Counted from the first letter of the stretch, positions 8,922 to 19,207 are shown. The stretch: DNA of 64,000 nucleotides from Chitinophaga ginsengisoli (GCF_003014595.1 NZ_PYGK01000007.1:248001-312000); one strand, 5' to 3'. Numbers and translations: made by a program. Notes: generated from the letters alone by a model not told the origin.

Positions 8922-10376
8922 ATGAAAACCAGGAGTTGGTGCGTGTTTACAGGCCTTATAATTTTGGCTGTAATGTCTGCATACTGCAGTAAAAAGAGTG
9001 TTATTACACCTGAATTGTCGGTTTCTTTATCTGAAATTACTTTTCAGGCGAACGGGGGCACATCGGATGTTACGATCACCAGTAACGTGCAATGGAATAT
9101 CAGTAATCCGGCTTCTTCCTGGTTGCAATTAAGCCAGACAAGCGGTAATGGTAGCAAAGTCCCCATCCGGCTGACCGCAACGGCTAATACCACCGGCGCT
9201 ACCCGTTCGGCAGTACTGGAGGTTAACGCGGGCAACAGCCAGGTGCGCAGGATTAACATATCACAGGCCAGCAGTTTATATCCGGGCTATAACGTATCGC
9301 CCGCACCAGCTGATGCAACAGGCATGGGAAGTACGGCCGTGCAGTTGGCTGCCAAATTTAAGCTGGGCTGGAACATAGGAAACACGCTGGACGCAATTGG
9401 TGGAGAAACAGCCTGGGGTAATCCTTTAATTACCGAGAGTTACATCCAATCTGTAAAGCAGCAGGGATTTAATGCCATCCGCCTGCCCTGTTCATGGGAC
9501 AAGCATTCCGACAAAGCTACCGCTAAGATCCAGGATGCCTGGCTAAGCCGGGTAAAACAGGTGGTTCAATATTGCGTCAACAACGATATGTATGTTTTGC
9601 TTAATATCCACTGGGATGGTGGTTGGCTGGAAAACAATATTAACAGCCAGAAGAAGGATTCTGTCAATGCCAAACAACAGGCTTTCTGGGAACAGATTGC
9701 TACCACCATGCGCGATTTTGATGAGCACCTGATTTTTGGAAGCGCCAATGAACCCGCTGCCGACAATGCCGATCAAATGGCAGTGCTCAGCAGCTATCAT
9801 CAAACCTTCGTTAATGCAGTGCGGTCCACCGGTGGGCGTAACAGCTACCGGGTGCTGGTGGTGCAGGGACCATCAACGAATATTGAAAAAACTAATGACC
9901 TGATGAATGTCCTCCCCACAGATCCCGTGAAAGACCGGATGATGGTGGAGGTGCATTACTATTCCCCCTCCCAGTTCTGCTTGCTGATGGATGGCGACGC
10001 TTCCTGGGGTAAAATGTTTTATTACTGGGGCGCAGGGCATCATTCTACCATTGAGCCTGACCGGAATGCCACCTGGGGAGAGGAGAGTGATGTAAACAGC
10101 TCTATGGCCAGAATGAAAACGAAATTCATCGATAAACAGATCCCTGTTATAATGGGCGAATATGGCGCTTACAGGCGTGACAACAGTAAGTATGTTCCTA
10201 AAGACCTGGCCACCCACAACGATGCGGTGGATTATTGGTTGACCTATGTAACTAAACAGGCCATTGCTAATGGTCTGAAACCCTTTTACTGGGATACGGG
10301 CGGTGCTTTGGACAGGCGGAATAATACCGTGCTTGATAAACGCACTATTGACGCCATTGTTGCGGGCGGTAAATAG
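8922..10376 (+). CDS. BACON-GH5 lipoprotein endo-beta-glucanase (probable endo-xyloglucanase, GH5_4-like)
   Basis: Cuts the beta-1,4-glucan backbone outside the cell. 484 residues: lipobox SAYC (Cys22), a BACON domain (about residues 31-116, ending RRINISQAS), then a GH5 TIM barrel starting KLGWNIGNTLDA. Family motifs: NAIRLPCSWDKH, LLNIHWDGGW, acid/base in SANEPAA (Glu277), MVEVHYYSPSQF, and nucleophile in PVIMGEYGAYRR (Glu413). The BACON-GH5 arrangement matches the surface endo-xyloglucanase of the Bacteroides ovatus xyloglucan locus, so vanguard xyloglucanase is the favoured role; a general cellulase or mixed-linkage glucanase remains possible. The lipobox predicts surface anchoring next to SGBP-B and SusC/D. 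Confidence 0.92.
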   Translation: MKTRSWCVFTGLIILAVMSAYCSKKSVITPELSVSLSEITFQANGGTSDVTITSNVQWNISNPASSWLQLSQTSGNGSKVPIRLTATANTTGATRSAVLEVNAGNSQVRRINISQASSLYPGYNVSPAPADATGMGSTAVQLAAKFKLGWNIGNTLDAIGGETAWGNPLITESYIQSVKQQGFNAIRLPCSWDKHSDKATAKIQDAWLSRVKQVVQYCVNNDMYVLLNIHWDGGWLENNINSQKKDSVNAKQQAFWEQIATTMRDFDEHLIFGSANEPAADNADQMAVLSSYHQTFVNAVRSTGGRNSYRVLVVQGPSTNIEKTNDLMNVLPTDPVKDRMMVEVHYYSPSQFCLLMDGDASWGKMFYYWGAGHHSTIEPDRNATWGEESDVNSSMARMKTKFIDKQIPVIMGEYGAYRRDNSKYVPKDLATHNDAVDYWLTYVTKQAIANGLKPFYWDTGGALDRRNNTVLDKRTIDAIVAGGK

Positions 10377-10397
10377 TTAAACATGAATATGGTAAAT

Positions 10398-12329
10398 ATG
10401 AAGACTGCATTTGTTGCGGTTGTTTTTTGGGCACTTGGCTCCTCATTATCCTTTGCGCAGAAAGTAACAGTACAATCACCAGATAAGAAGATCAGTATTG
10501 CGCTATTCTCAGACAACAATAACGATGTTGGAGAGTGGTATATCAAAGCAGCTTATAATAACAATGGAAAAATTTCTGAAGTTACTCCGCGTATTGATTT
10601 AGGGCTGTTACGTAGCGATCAGGACTTTTCAAAGGAACTGAAATTCCTCAAAGCCGGTAAACCCATTTTAATCAATGAGCAATACACTGCATTGCATGGT
10701 AAGAGAGCTGTTTGCACCAATTCAGCGAATGAAGTGATCCTCTCTTTTGAGAATCCTTCCAAAGCTAAGCTGGACATTATTATCAGGGCATACAATGATG
10801 GCATTGCTTTCCGCTACGGTTTTCCGGAGAAGCAGGGGACGTTTACTATAAAAGATGAGCTGACTGCGTACGCCATTCCCAAAGAAACAGTGCGCTGGAT
10901 GGAAAAATGGAATACAGCCAATGAAGGATTGTATGTTTCAATGAGCGATAGTAGCATTCAAAGAGAGCAATGGTGCTACCCGGCGCTTTTTAGATTAAAA
11001 GATAGTTCCTGTTGGTTCCTGCTGCATGAAGCCGATGTGAACAGGACTTATTGCGGTACTAAGCTCAGTAATACAAATGATGGATCGAGCTACAAGCTTA
11101 CGTTTCCTGATCCCGGAGATGGAAGAGGACTGGGTGCATCACAACCTACGGTAACACTTCCCTGGCAGTCGCCCTGGCGTGTGATGATCATAGGTACGCT
11201 CGCAGATATTGTAGCATCTACATTAGTGGACGATGTATCTGCCTCGTCTGTTGTAAAGAACACTGGCTGGATTAAACCGGGGATCGCCTCCTGGAATTAC
11301 TGGTCCAGCAATCACGGCACAAAGGATTATAAGATTGTTTGTGAGTTTGCCGACCTGGCGGCGGAAATGAACTGGCCTTATACCCTGCTGGACTGGGAAT
11401 GGGATGAAATGAGCAATGGTGGTAATCTGGAAGATGCGCTCCAATACATTCATTCAAAAGGCGTGCAGCCATTGATGTGGTATAACTCCGGAGGTCCTCA
11501 TACATATGTTAATTCCACTCCCCGCGATAGGATGCTGACGCATGAAAAAAGGGTTGAGGAATTTATGAAACTAAAAAAGCTGGGTGTTGCCGGCGTGAAA
11601 GTTGACTTCTTTGAAAGTGAGAAGCAGGATATGATCAAATACTACCTGGATATTCTTATGGATGCAGCTCAATTTGAAATGATGGTTTATTTCCACGGTT
11701 GTCTTGTGCCACGCGGCTGGACAAGAACGTATCCAAACCTGATGACACATGAAGCAGTACGTGGAGCTGAGTGGTATAATAATGGTCCCGATTTCACAAT
11801 GGCAGCGCCAGCGCATAATGCCATTCTTCCTTTCACCCGTAATGTGGTGGGCCCTATGGATTATACACCGGTTACGTTTACCAATTCTCAATATCCGCAT
11901 ATTACATCTTATGGACATGAACTGGCACTGAGCATTGTATTTGAATCCGGTATTCAGCATTTGGCTGACCGTCCGGAAGGTTATCGTCTATTGCCTGATG
12001 CAGCCAAAACATTTCTGAAAGAAGTGCCGGCTGCATGGGATGATACCAGGTTGCTGGGTGGATATCCAGGTAAAGATGTTATGATTGCCCGTCGTAAAAA
12101 TAGCGCATGGTTTATCGGTGGAATTAATGCCGAAATACTGGAAAAGAAAAAGACTATCACCTTCAGTTTTCTGCCGGAAGGCGTTAAATATAAACTGACG
12201 CTGATCTCCGATGGACGGCATGACAAAGATCTTGCCGTTCAATATTTAACAGTGGATAGCTCCAGCTCAGTTGAAATTAACATGCTTCGCCGTGGTGGCG
12301 TTGTGGCGGTGTTGAAACCCATGTATTGA
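10398..12329 (+). CDS. GH97 glycoside hydrolase, probable retaining alpha-galactosidase type
   Basis: About 643 residues with an export signal (MKTAFVAVVFWALGSSLSFAQ). GH97 layout: N-terminal beta-supersandwich (VTVQSPDKKISIAL, GIAFRYGFP), TIM barrel (WNYWSSNHGTKDY, YTLLDWEWDE, LMWYNSGG), C-terminal beta domain. The motif GVKVDFF carries an Asp (about residue 403) at the place of the nucleophile of retaining GH97 members; inverting SusB-type alpha-glucosidases lack it. Alpha-galactosidase or another retaining alpha-glycosidase is therefore more likely than SusB activity. ATG 10398 leaves a 21-bp gap, like the other operon junctions; ATG 10383 is an alternative. A second GH97 lies at 31495. 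Its substrate in a xyloglucan locus is not obvious. Confidence 0.88.
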   Translation: MKTAFVAVVFWALGSSLSFAQKVTVQSPDKKISIALFSDNNNDVGEWYIKAAYNNNGKISEVTPRIDLGLLRSDQDFSKELKFLKAGKPILINEQYTALHGKRAVCTNSANEVILSFENPSKAKLDIIIRAYNDGIAFRYGFPEKQGTFTIKDELTAYAIPKETVRWMEKWNTANEGLYVSMSDSSIQREQWCYPALFRLKDSSCWFLLHEADVNRTYCGTKLSNTNDGSSYKLTFPDPGDGRGLGASQPTVTLPWQSPWRVMIIGTLADIVASTLVDDVSASSVVKNTGWIKPGIASWNYWSSNHGTKDYKIVCEFADLAAEMNWPYTLLDWEWDEMSNGGNLEDALQYIHSKGVQPLMWYNSGGPHTYVNSTPRDRMLTHEKRVEEFMKLKKLGVAGVKVDFFESEKQDMIKYYLDILMDAAQFEMMVYFHGCLVPRGWTRTYPNLMTHEAVRGAEWYNNGPDFTMAAPAHNAILPFTRNVVGPMDYTPVTFTNSQYPHITSYGHELALSIVFESGIQHLADRPEGYRLLPDAAKTFLKEVPAAWDDTRLLGGYPGKDVMIARRKNSAWFIGGINAEILEKKKTITFSFLPEGVKYKLTLISDGRHDKDLAVQYLTVDSSSSVEINMLRRGGVVAVLKPMY

Positions 12330-12348
12330 AATATAAAAGTTGACGTAA

Positions 12349-14532
12349 GTGAAAAAAATAGTAAGGCAATTTGTATTCAGTTTTGCAGGAATAATAATGG
12401 CAGGTATAGCCAATGCACAGCATGTGGCAAACGACAACAGGCAGGAGGAAATGATCCGCTCATTAGTCAGCCAAATGACGCTGGAGGAAAAAGTGAGCCT
12501 CCTGCATGCAAACTCAAAGTTTTATGTGCCGGGAATAAAAAGACTGGGAATCCCTGAATGGGCTTTAAGCGATGGACCTCATGGCGTACGTGCAGAGATA
12601 AACCGGCACGACTGGGGGTATGCCGGATGGACGAATGACTCCGCAACCTGCTTCCCTCCCGGTACAGCGCTTGCTGCTACCTGGAATCCCAGGCTGGCTT
12701 ACGAGCGGGGAGTTGTATTGGGGGAAGAAGCCCGCTTTCGGAAGAAGGATATTTTACTTGGACCCGGTATCAATATTATCCGTTCGCCGCTTTGTGGAAG
12801 AAATTTCGAGTACATGAGCGAAGATCCACTCCTTATTTCCAAAATGTCAGTTGCTTATATCAAAGCTTTACAGTCCAAAGATGTGGCTGTAAGTGTAAAA
12901 CACTGGCTGGCTAATAACCAGGAGGAACACAGAGATTCTATTGATGTGTATATGAGCGAAAGGGCACTGCGTGAAATCTATTTGCCGGGATTTAAGGCTT
13001 CCATAACAGAAGGTGGTGCATACACTGTAATGGCGGCCTACAATAAATTCAGAGGAGACTGGTGTTCTGAGAATGAATACCTGGACAGGAACATTCTTCG
13101 TAAAGAGCTTGGTTTTAATGGCGTGTTAATGACCGATTGGGCTGCTGCACATTCAACAGTAAAAGCTGCCTTAACCGGACTTGACCTGGAAATGGGGACG
13201 GATAAACAAGATTACAACGAATGGTATTTCGCCAATCCATTGATCAAAGCAGTGGAAGAAGGAAAGGTGCCTGTTACCATTGTCGATGAAAAAGTAAAGA
13301 ATGTGCTGCGGGTGATGGTAAAGACAAAAATGTTTGAGGAAGAAAACCGGGAAAAAGGAAAGATGAACACACCGCAGCATCAGCAGGCCGCATATAACGA
13401 TGCAGCCGAGGCGGCAGTGCTATTGCGGAACAACGGGAACATACTTCCGCTGAATTTCAATAAGATCAGATCCATTGCGGTTATTGGGGATAATGCGACA
13501 CGTAAGCATTGTGGCGGCGGCCTTAGCTCCGAAATAAAGACCCTGTATGAAATTACACCGCTTGACGCTATCCGGAAAAAGTTTGGATCTGCTGTTAAAA
13601 TAAATTTTGCACAGGGTTATGAAAAGCAATCCACTTTTAAAGAAGGCAGCAACATCGGGCAAACCAGCACAGATAAGGTGAATTGGAAATTGATTGATGA
13701 TGCTGTTGAAGTGGCAAAGGAATCGGAAGTAGTGCTCATTTTCGGGGGATTGAACCATGATTTCGATACTGAATCTTCCGACAAGCAGAATATGGATCTG
13801 CCTTATGGACAAGATGTTTTGATCCGTGAAGTGGCAAAAGCAAATCCTAATACCGTGGTTGTTATCATTGCCGGTTCGCCGGTAAAATTAGCAGGGATTG
13901 TTCAACGTGTACCTGCTATACTATGGTCCTGGTTCGGTGGAATGGAAGCAGGAAATGCCGTTGCTGATCTGCTGAGTGGTAAAATAAATCCCTCTGGTAA
14001 GCTCCCCTTTACATTGCCAGTATCGCTGGATCAATCACCCGCCCATGCATTAGGTAATTTCCCCGGGAGAAACCTTCGTGTAAATTATGAAGAAGATATT
14101 TTAGTAGGGTATCGTTGGTTTGATACAAAGAAAATCGTTCCGCAATACCCATTTGGTTATGGTCTTTCTTATACCGCTTTTTCGATAAGCCATTTTTCTA
14201 CAAACAAAACCAGCTATGGGAAAGGAGACACCATCCATGCAAAATGTATCATAAAGAATACAGGGGCACGGTATGGGGCGGAAGTCGCGCAATTGTATGT
14301 CAGCGACCCGGTTTGTTCCGTTCTGCGCCCTGAAAAAGAGCTCAGGGCTTTTGAAAAGGTTTTTCTACGTCCAGGCGAAACAAAAACAGTTGAGCTGAAT
14401 GTGAAAGTTGCGGATCTGGCATTCTATGATGAAACAAAAAAAGCCTGGAATGTAGAAACAGGCGAATTTGTCTTACACATCGGCAATTCATCACGCAATA
14501 TTTCAGGAGCGGTGAAAATTTCGGTTAAGTAG
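12349..14532 (+). CDS. GH3 beta-glucosidase
   Basis: Exo-acting enzyme that would release glucose from backbone oligosaccharides in the periplasm. 727 residues with a signal peptide (SFAGIIMAGIANAQ). The GH3 N-terminal barrel has SDGPHGVR, PGINIIRSPLCGRNFEY, KHWLANNQEEHR and the nucleophile motif GVLMTDWAA (Asp263). The alpha/beta sandwich domain (IAVIGDNA, VVIIAGSPV, LWSWFGGMEAG) and a C-terminal fibronectin III-like domain (KCIIKNTGARYGAEVAQLYV, LRAFEKVFL) follow. Start is GTG, 19 bp after the GH97 stop. Beta-glucosidase is the usual activity in xyloglucan loci; beta-xylosidase is possible. Confidence 0.92.
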   Translation: MKKIVRQFVFSFAGIIMAGIANAQHVANDNRQEEMIRSLVSQMTLEEKVSLLHANSKFYVPGIKRLGIPEWALSDGPHGVRAEINRHDWGYAGWTNDSATCFPPGTALAATWNPRLAYERGVVLGEEARFRKKDILLGPGINIIRSPLCGRNFEYMSEDPLLISKMSVAYIKALQSKDVAVSVKHWLANNQEEHRDSIDVYMSERALREIYLPGFKASITEGGAYTVMAAYNKFRGDWCSENEYLDRNILRKELGFNGVLMTDWAAAHSTVKAALTGLDLEMGTDKQDYNEWYFANPLIKAVEEGKVPVTIVDEKVKNVLRVMVKTKMFEEENREKGKMNTPQHQQAAYNDAAEAAVLLRNNGNILPLNFNKIRSIAVIGDNATRKHCGGGLSSEIKTLYEITPLDAIRKKFGSAVKINFAQGYEKQSTFKEGSNIGQTSTDKVNWKLIDDAVEVAKESEVVLIFGGLNHDFDTESSDKQNMDLPYGQDVLIREVAKANPNTVVVIIAGSPVKLAGIVQRVPAILWSWFGGMEAGNAVADLLSGKINPSGKLPFTLPVSLDQSPAHALGNFPGRNLRVNYEEDILVGYRWFDTKKIVPQYPFGYGLSYTAFSISHFSTNKTSYGKGDTIHAKCIIKNTGARYGAEVAQLYVSDPVCSVLRPEKELRAFEKVFLRPGETKTVELNVKVADLAFYDETKKAWNVETGEFVLHIGNSSRNISGAVKISVK

Positions 14533-14553
14533 CATTCACAAGGATTGTAACAC

Positions 14554-17499
14554 ATGAAAAAGTATACAGGAGTAGTAGCTGCATTGATTAATATGAATAA
14601 ATACCCGATACTCTTTATTATAACTGTTTTGATCTCAGGATTAAACGCAACTGCGCAGGTGGGCAGCCGCTTTTTCCCTGAGAAAGATCTCATTACAACC
14701 GGCATCTATTATTATCCCGAGCATTGGAACGAAAATCAATGGGAACGGGATATTAAAAAGATTTCGGGTATGGGCTATGAGTTTGTGCACCTGGCGGAAT
14801 TTGCCTGGTTCAAAATGGAACCACAAGAGGGTAAATTTGAATTTGACTGGCTGGATAAGGTGATAGATCTCTGCGCCAAATATAATGTGAAAGTGCTGAT
14901 GTGTACTCCTTCTGCGGCGACGCCGGCGTGGATGAGGACTCGTTATCCCGAAACTTTTGTCATGGATGGTCATTACATTCGGGCTGAGCATGGCACACGT
15001 GGCTTAGGGTCAATCGTTAACCCTGCCTATCGCAAATTTGTAGCAACCATTGTAACAGCGATGGCCAGGCATTATGGTCAGAATAAAAATGTGATTGGCT
15101 GGCAACTCGATAATGAGCCTGATGCTAAGCCTGATTATAGCCCTTCTTCACAGGAAGCCTTCAGGCAGTGGTTAAAGAACAAATACAAAACTATTGAGGC
15201 ATTGAATGCCGCCTGGGGCACTGCTTTTTGGAGTCAGTGGTACGATGATTTCGATCAGATCATTATTCCTAATACCACCCTGGTAGGCTGGTGGGGCAAT
15301 AACCCCCATGCCTTGCTTGACTTTAAAAGGTATGCTGCAGATGCCCAGGCCGAATTCCTGGATTTTCAGGCAGCGACATTACGGAGCCACATTTCAAAGG
15401 ACCAGTTTGTGACCACTAATTATACAGCGGTTTCTACAGGTGCTGATCCGCGGCGCACCAATAAGCTTGATTTTGCTACTTATACCGCGTACCCGAATGG
15501 TGGTACCAACAATATCGGGGAGCTGGGTTTTCGTTTGGGAAATAGTAAGGTGATCCTCTTTGCCGCTGAATATTATAAAACAGTAGGTGGTGTCTCCGGC
15601 GTAATGGAAATTCAGCCCGGCCCGGTGAACTGGGGCAGCTATAACCCGCTTCTTTTGCCCGGTACCGTACGTATGTGGCTGTATCACACTTTTGCTGCAG
15701 GCGGAAAGGTAGCCTGTTCCTACCGGTTCCGGCAGATCAACTATTCTGCAGAGCAATATCACGCCGGTGTAATACAGCCGGACGGTATAACACCTTCGCG
15801 GGGCGGCGAAGAGTATATGCAATTCATGGAAGAAATGAAAACGCTGCGGAAACAATACCAGCCAGGTGTTACCATGCCGGCAGCACTGGCCGCAAGGTCA
15901 ACGGCCATCCTCTGGAACGTGGAAAATTACTGGACTATCGACCGGCAAAAACAGACCTGGCAGTGGGATGCCTGGAATTACCCGATTAAATTCCTGGAAA
16001 TAGCAAAATCATTCGGTGCACCGGTAGATGTGATCCAGGAAACGGCTGATCTGTCAAAATACAGATTTGTGATTGTCCCCGCATACGAAATGGCCGATAG
16101 TGCTTTGGTAAAGAAATGGAGCGAATATGCCGCTAACGGAGGACATTTGATCATTACCTGCCGGACGGCAACCAAAGATCGTATGGGACACTTCTGGGAG
16201 GCAGAATGGGCTGCTCCCATATCCGCGCTTATAGGGGCACAGGTGAAAGCAACTGATATGCTTTCAAATAACGGCAATGGAGAGATCCTTATGAGATCGG
16301 AGCATTACAGCTGGAACAACTGGGCAGATCTGCTGGAGCCTGATAAAAACACAGAAACACTTGCCGCATTTAACAACCAGTTTTATAAAGGAAAAGCAGC
16401 GGTAGTAAAACATAAGGTTGGTAAAGGCACAGTAACCTATATCGGCGTGGATACAGATGATTCAAAACTGGAACAGGACGTGCTGCGTGGCATTTATACC
16501 GGTGCAGGAGCTACCACCGAGAATTATCCGCCTGGCGTATATGTTTACTGGCGGGATGGCTTTTATGTAGCGGTAAATTATTCCTCAGATAATTATGAAA
16601 TGAAAATGCCTGCATCAGCCAGCATATTGATCGGAGGAAAGGTATTGGAACCAGGAGGGGTGTTGGTTTGGAGTGATAAAGGGGACACTGTACCCACTTT
16701 TCCTGATCCGCCTGCCGGGTTTAATGTGCAGCGTAATAATATGCCTCATGGGAAATTAGCAGTGGTTCAGTACCACTCAAAAACACTCGGAAAACTACGG
16801 GAAATGAGTGTGTATACGCCTCCGGGATATGCCGCTGATAAGAAATATCCCGTGTTATATCTGTTACATGGATTGGGACAAGACTATCGTCAATGGACTG
16901 AATGGTGCCAGGCAGATAACATTATAGATAACCTGATTGCCGATGGTAAAATTCGGCCTGTGGTGATGGTTTTTCCTAATTGTGATACCAGGTTGACCGT
17001 AACAGATACATCGTCAGCCAGCCGTTCCGGAAGAGCAGATAATTTTGAAGGTTATGGAAAATCATTTGAAGAGGATTTATTGAAAGATATAATTCCTTAC
17101 ATCGATTCGCATTATTCCACTATCAGTGACTGTGAACATCGCGCATTGGCGGGTTTGTCAATGGGTGGCGGACAGTCGTTAAATATAGGTTTGCATCATC
17201 TGGCAACGTTTGCCTATATAGGTGGCTTTTCTTCGGCACCTAATACGAATAAGTTTGGTAATATGTATACAGATGTTCAATTGGTTCCGGATATTAAGGG
17301 CGCCCGGGAAAAGTTGAAACTGCTATGGTTGGGATGTGGTAATAAAGATGGTCTTTTCGGAATCAGTGAAAGGGTCCATCAGTACCTTACAGAAATTGGT
17401 GTTCCCCACGTTTGGAATGTAGACACTAACGGGCATGACAATATTGAGTGGGATCACAACCTCTATCAATTTTCCCAATATCTTTTTAAACGGTTATAA
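14554..17499 (+). CDS. GH42-like beta-galactosidase fused to a CE1/esterase D-type esterase
   Basis: 981-residue two-enzyme protein with a signal peptide (YPILFIITVLISGLNATAQ). Residues about 45-700 are GH42-like: GIYYYPEHWNENQWERD, acid/base in QLDNEPD (Glu188), candidate nucleophile Glu352 in GVMEIQPGPVNWG, then a glutamine-amidotransferase-like trimer domain (VIVPAYEMAD, GTVTYIGVDTD). After about residue 715 an alpha/beta-hydrolase begins (KLREMSVYTPPGY, VLYLLHGLGQD) with nucleophile Ser869 in AGLSMGGGQS and likely Asp/His in NKDGLF and NGHDN. Galactosyl groups of xyloglucan are often O-acetylated, so coupling a beta-galactosidase to a deacetylase is a sensible inference; feruloyl-esterase activity is the alternative. 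ATG 14593 is a possible shorter start. Confidence 0.85.
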   Translation: MKKYTGVVAALINMNKYPILFIITVLISGLNATAQVGSRFFPEKDLITTGIYYYPEHWNENQWERDIKKISGMGYEFVHLAEFAWFKMEPQEGKFEFDWLDKVIDLCAKYNVKVLMCTPSAATPAWMRTRYPETFVMDGHYIRAEHGTRGLGSIVNPAYRKFVATIVTAMARHYGQNKNVIGWQLDNEPDAKPDYSPSSQEAFRQWLKNKYKTIEALNAAWGTAFWSQWYDDFDQIIIPNTTLVGWWGNNPHALLDFKRYAADAQAEFLDFQAATLRSHISKDQFVTTNYTAVSTGADPRRTNKLDFATYTAYPNGGTNNIGELGFRLGNSKVILFAAEYYKTVGGVSGVMEIQPGPVNWGSYNPLLLPGTVRMWLYHTFAAGGKVACSYRFRQINYSAEQYHAGVIQPDGITPSRGGEEYMQFMEEMKTLRKQYQPGVTMPAALAARSTAILWNVENYWTIDRQKQTWQWDAWNYPIKFLEIAKSFGAPVDVIQETADLSKYRFVIVPAYEMADSALVKKWSEYAANGGHLIITCRTATKDRMGHFWEAEWAAPISALIGAQVKATDMLSNNGNGEILMRSEHYSWNNWADLLEPDKNTETLAAFNNQFYKGKAAVVKHKVGKGTVTYIGVDTDDSKLEQDVLRGIYTGAGATTENYPPGVYVYWRDGFYVAVNYSSDNYEMKMPASASILIGGKVLEPGGVLVWSDKGDTVPTFPDPPAGFNVQRNNMPHGKLAVVQYHSKTLGKLREMSVYTPPGYAADKKYPVLYLLHGLGQDYRQWTEWCQADNIIDNLIADGKIRPVVMVFPNCDTRLTVTDTSSASRSGRADNFEGYGKSFEEDLLKDIIPYIDSHYSTISDCEHRALAGLSMGGGQSLNIGLHHLATFAYIGGFSSAPNTNKFGNMYTDVQLVPDIKGAREKLKLLWLGCGNKDGLFGISERVHQYLTEIGVPHVWNVDTNGHDNIEWDHNLYQFSQYLFKRL

Positions 17500-17520
17500 G
17501 AAAGGTAAATATAATTAGAG

Positions 17521-19113
17521 ATGAAAAAAGTAGTCATTTTTTTGCTAATCCTGCTTTCTGCCATTGCAGAGACATTGGTCGCACAAGGGATAAAAGAGAA
17601 GAAACCAGCTGCTCCTGAACGGATCATCAATATGGACTTCAATAAAACAGCCGGCAAATTGAATACCATGTTCAATGAGTGTGTTGGTGCAGGCCGCGCC
17701 AATGAGGGGCTCCGGGCCGACTGGCAACAGCAGCTTGCATATGTAAGAAAAGAATGTGGTTTCAGATATATCCGCATGCATGGTCTTTTAACAGATGACA
17801 TGGCTGTATATACAGAGGATAGTAAAGGTAACCCGGTTTACAATTATATGTACATTGACGCTTTAGTTGATTTTTTACAAAGCATTGGCATGAAACCCTT
17901 TGTTGAGCTGGGCTTTATGCCTTCAGCACTGGCAAGTGGTTCTAAAACGATCTTTTGGTGGCGGGGTAACGTAACTCCTCCGAAGGATTACGAAAAATGG
18001 GGCGCATTGGTGAAAGATCTTACCCGGCATTTTACAGAACGTTACGGAGCAAGCGAGGTAAAGACCTGGTATTTTGAAGTTTGGAATGAGCCTAACCTGG
18101 ATGGTTTCTGGGCGGGGACACAGGAAGACTACTTCAAATTATACACCTATAGTGTTAAAGCTATTAAAAGTGTCAACTCATCATATCGCGTTGGAGGACC
18201 GGGCACTGCCGGCGCGGCCTGGGAACCGGAAATGATTGCATACTGCCAGAAGAATAATGTACCCATAGATTTTATAAGCACTCATGCCTATGGGGTCAAG
18301 CAGGGATATCTCGATGAATTTGGCAATTCAGGTACCGTGCTCGATAAAAAACCCATGAGTGTGAGCGGTGATGTGCTTCAATCCAGAAAGGAGATTGCCG
18401 GTTCGTCAATGCCTGATCTGGAGCTCCATTACACCGAATGGAGTGCATCCTATACTCCGGCTGATCCTATTCATGACAGCTATCACGAAGCCGCATACGT
18501 GCTGCAAAAACTGAAGCAGGTTGGTAAGGCTGCCAACTCAATGTCGTACTGGGTCTTTACCGATATTTTCGAAGAACCCGGCCCCCGCTTTACGCCTTTT
18601 CACGGCGGCTTCGGCATGCTGAACATCCAGGGCATCAATAAGCCGGTATTCTACGCATACCAGTTTATGAACAGGCTGGGAGATATTGAATTGGCAAATG
18701 CAGATTCCACATCATGGGTTTGCAGGGATTCATCCGGAAATATACAGGTATTAGCCTGGGATTTTACCAATACACATCCGGGAGATTCCGTACACAATCA
18801 ACAATATTATATCCGTGATCTTCCTTCAAAACCGAAGGGAAAATTGAAGGTCAATATTGCAAACGTACCTGCCGGAACCTACGCACTTGAAGTATATAAA
18901 GTAGGATATCGCTGCAACGATGCTTATTCCACTTATCTCTCCATGGGAAAACCGGCACAGCTTACAAGACAGCAGGTAGCGCAAATTAAATCGAAAAATG
19001 ACGGTATGCCGGTTTCAAAAGATATCATAAAAGTGAAAGAAGGGCTTTCTTTTTCAACGGAGCTGGAGATCCGGGAGAATGATGTTTATTTTCTGAATAT
19101 AATAAAACTTTAA
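17521..19113 (+). CDS. GH39-like glycosidase (beta-xylosidase family)
   Basis: 530 residues with a signal peptide ending ETLVAQ. GH39 TIM barrel: NECVGAGRANEGL, FRYIRMHGLLTDD, FVELGFMPSALASG, acid/base in FEVWNEPNLDGFW (Glu190), THAYG, and nucleophile in LHYTEWSASY (Glu306). The C-terminal beta domain ends VYFLNIIKL. GH39 enzymes are mostly beta-xylosidases; alpha-L-iduronidases and arabinosidase-like members also exist. It is the last gene of the SusC operon, followed by a hairpin terminator. A role on xylosyl or arabinosyl side groups is inference; xylose in xyloglucan is alpha-linked, so the exact substrate is unclear. Confidence 0.86.
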   Translation: MKKVVIFLLILLSAIAETLVAQGIKEKKPAAPERIINMDFNKTAGKLNTMFNECVGAGRANEGLRADWQQQLAYVRKECGFRYIRMHGLLTDDMAVYTEDSKGNPVYNYMYIDALVDFLQSIGMKPFVELGFMPSALASGSKTIFWWRGNVTPPKDYEKWGALVKDLTRHFTERYGASEVKTWYFEVWNEPNLDGFWAGTQEDYFKLYTYSVKAIKSVNSSYRVGGPGTAGAAWEPEMIAYCQKNNVPIDFISTHAYGVKQGYLDEFGNSGTVLDKKPMSVSGDVLQSRKEIAGSSMPDLELHYTEWSASYTPADPIHDSYHEAAYVLQKLKQVGKAANSMSYWVFTDIFEEPGPRFTPFHGGFGMLNIQGINKPVFYAYQFMNRLGDIELANADSTSWVCRDSSGNIQVLAWDFTNTHPGDSVHNQQYYIRDLPSKPKGKLKVNIANVPAGTYALEVYKVGYRCNDAYSTYLSMGKPAQLTRQQVAQIKSKNDGMPVSKDIIKVKEGLSFSTELEIRENDVYFLNIIKL

Positions 19114-19142
19114 TCACCCCGAAAATCGCTGATGTTATGAAA

Positions 19143-19200
19143 AACCAGCTTCCCTGAAACCTGGTACCTATTTAGTCCGGGTAGAAGAGGGGAGCTGGTT
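19143..19200. terminator. Convergent hairpin terminator
   Basis: AACCAGCTTCCC (19143-19154) pairs with GGGGAGCTGGTT (19189-19200), 11 of 12 positions. It lies between the end of the GH39 gene and the stop of the convergent AraC gene and probably serves both. Confidence 0.6.
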
Positions 19201-19207
19201 ATAGCAT

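Noticed and set aside
15394..15855. 153-codon minus-strand frame inside the GH42-esterase gene
   Set aside because: It lies opposite well-conserved GH42 sequence and has shadow-ORF composition.
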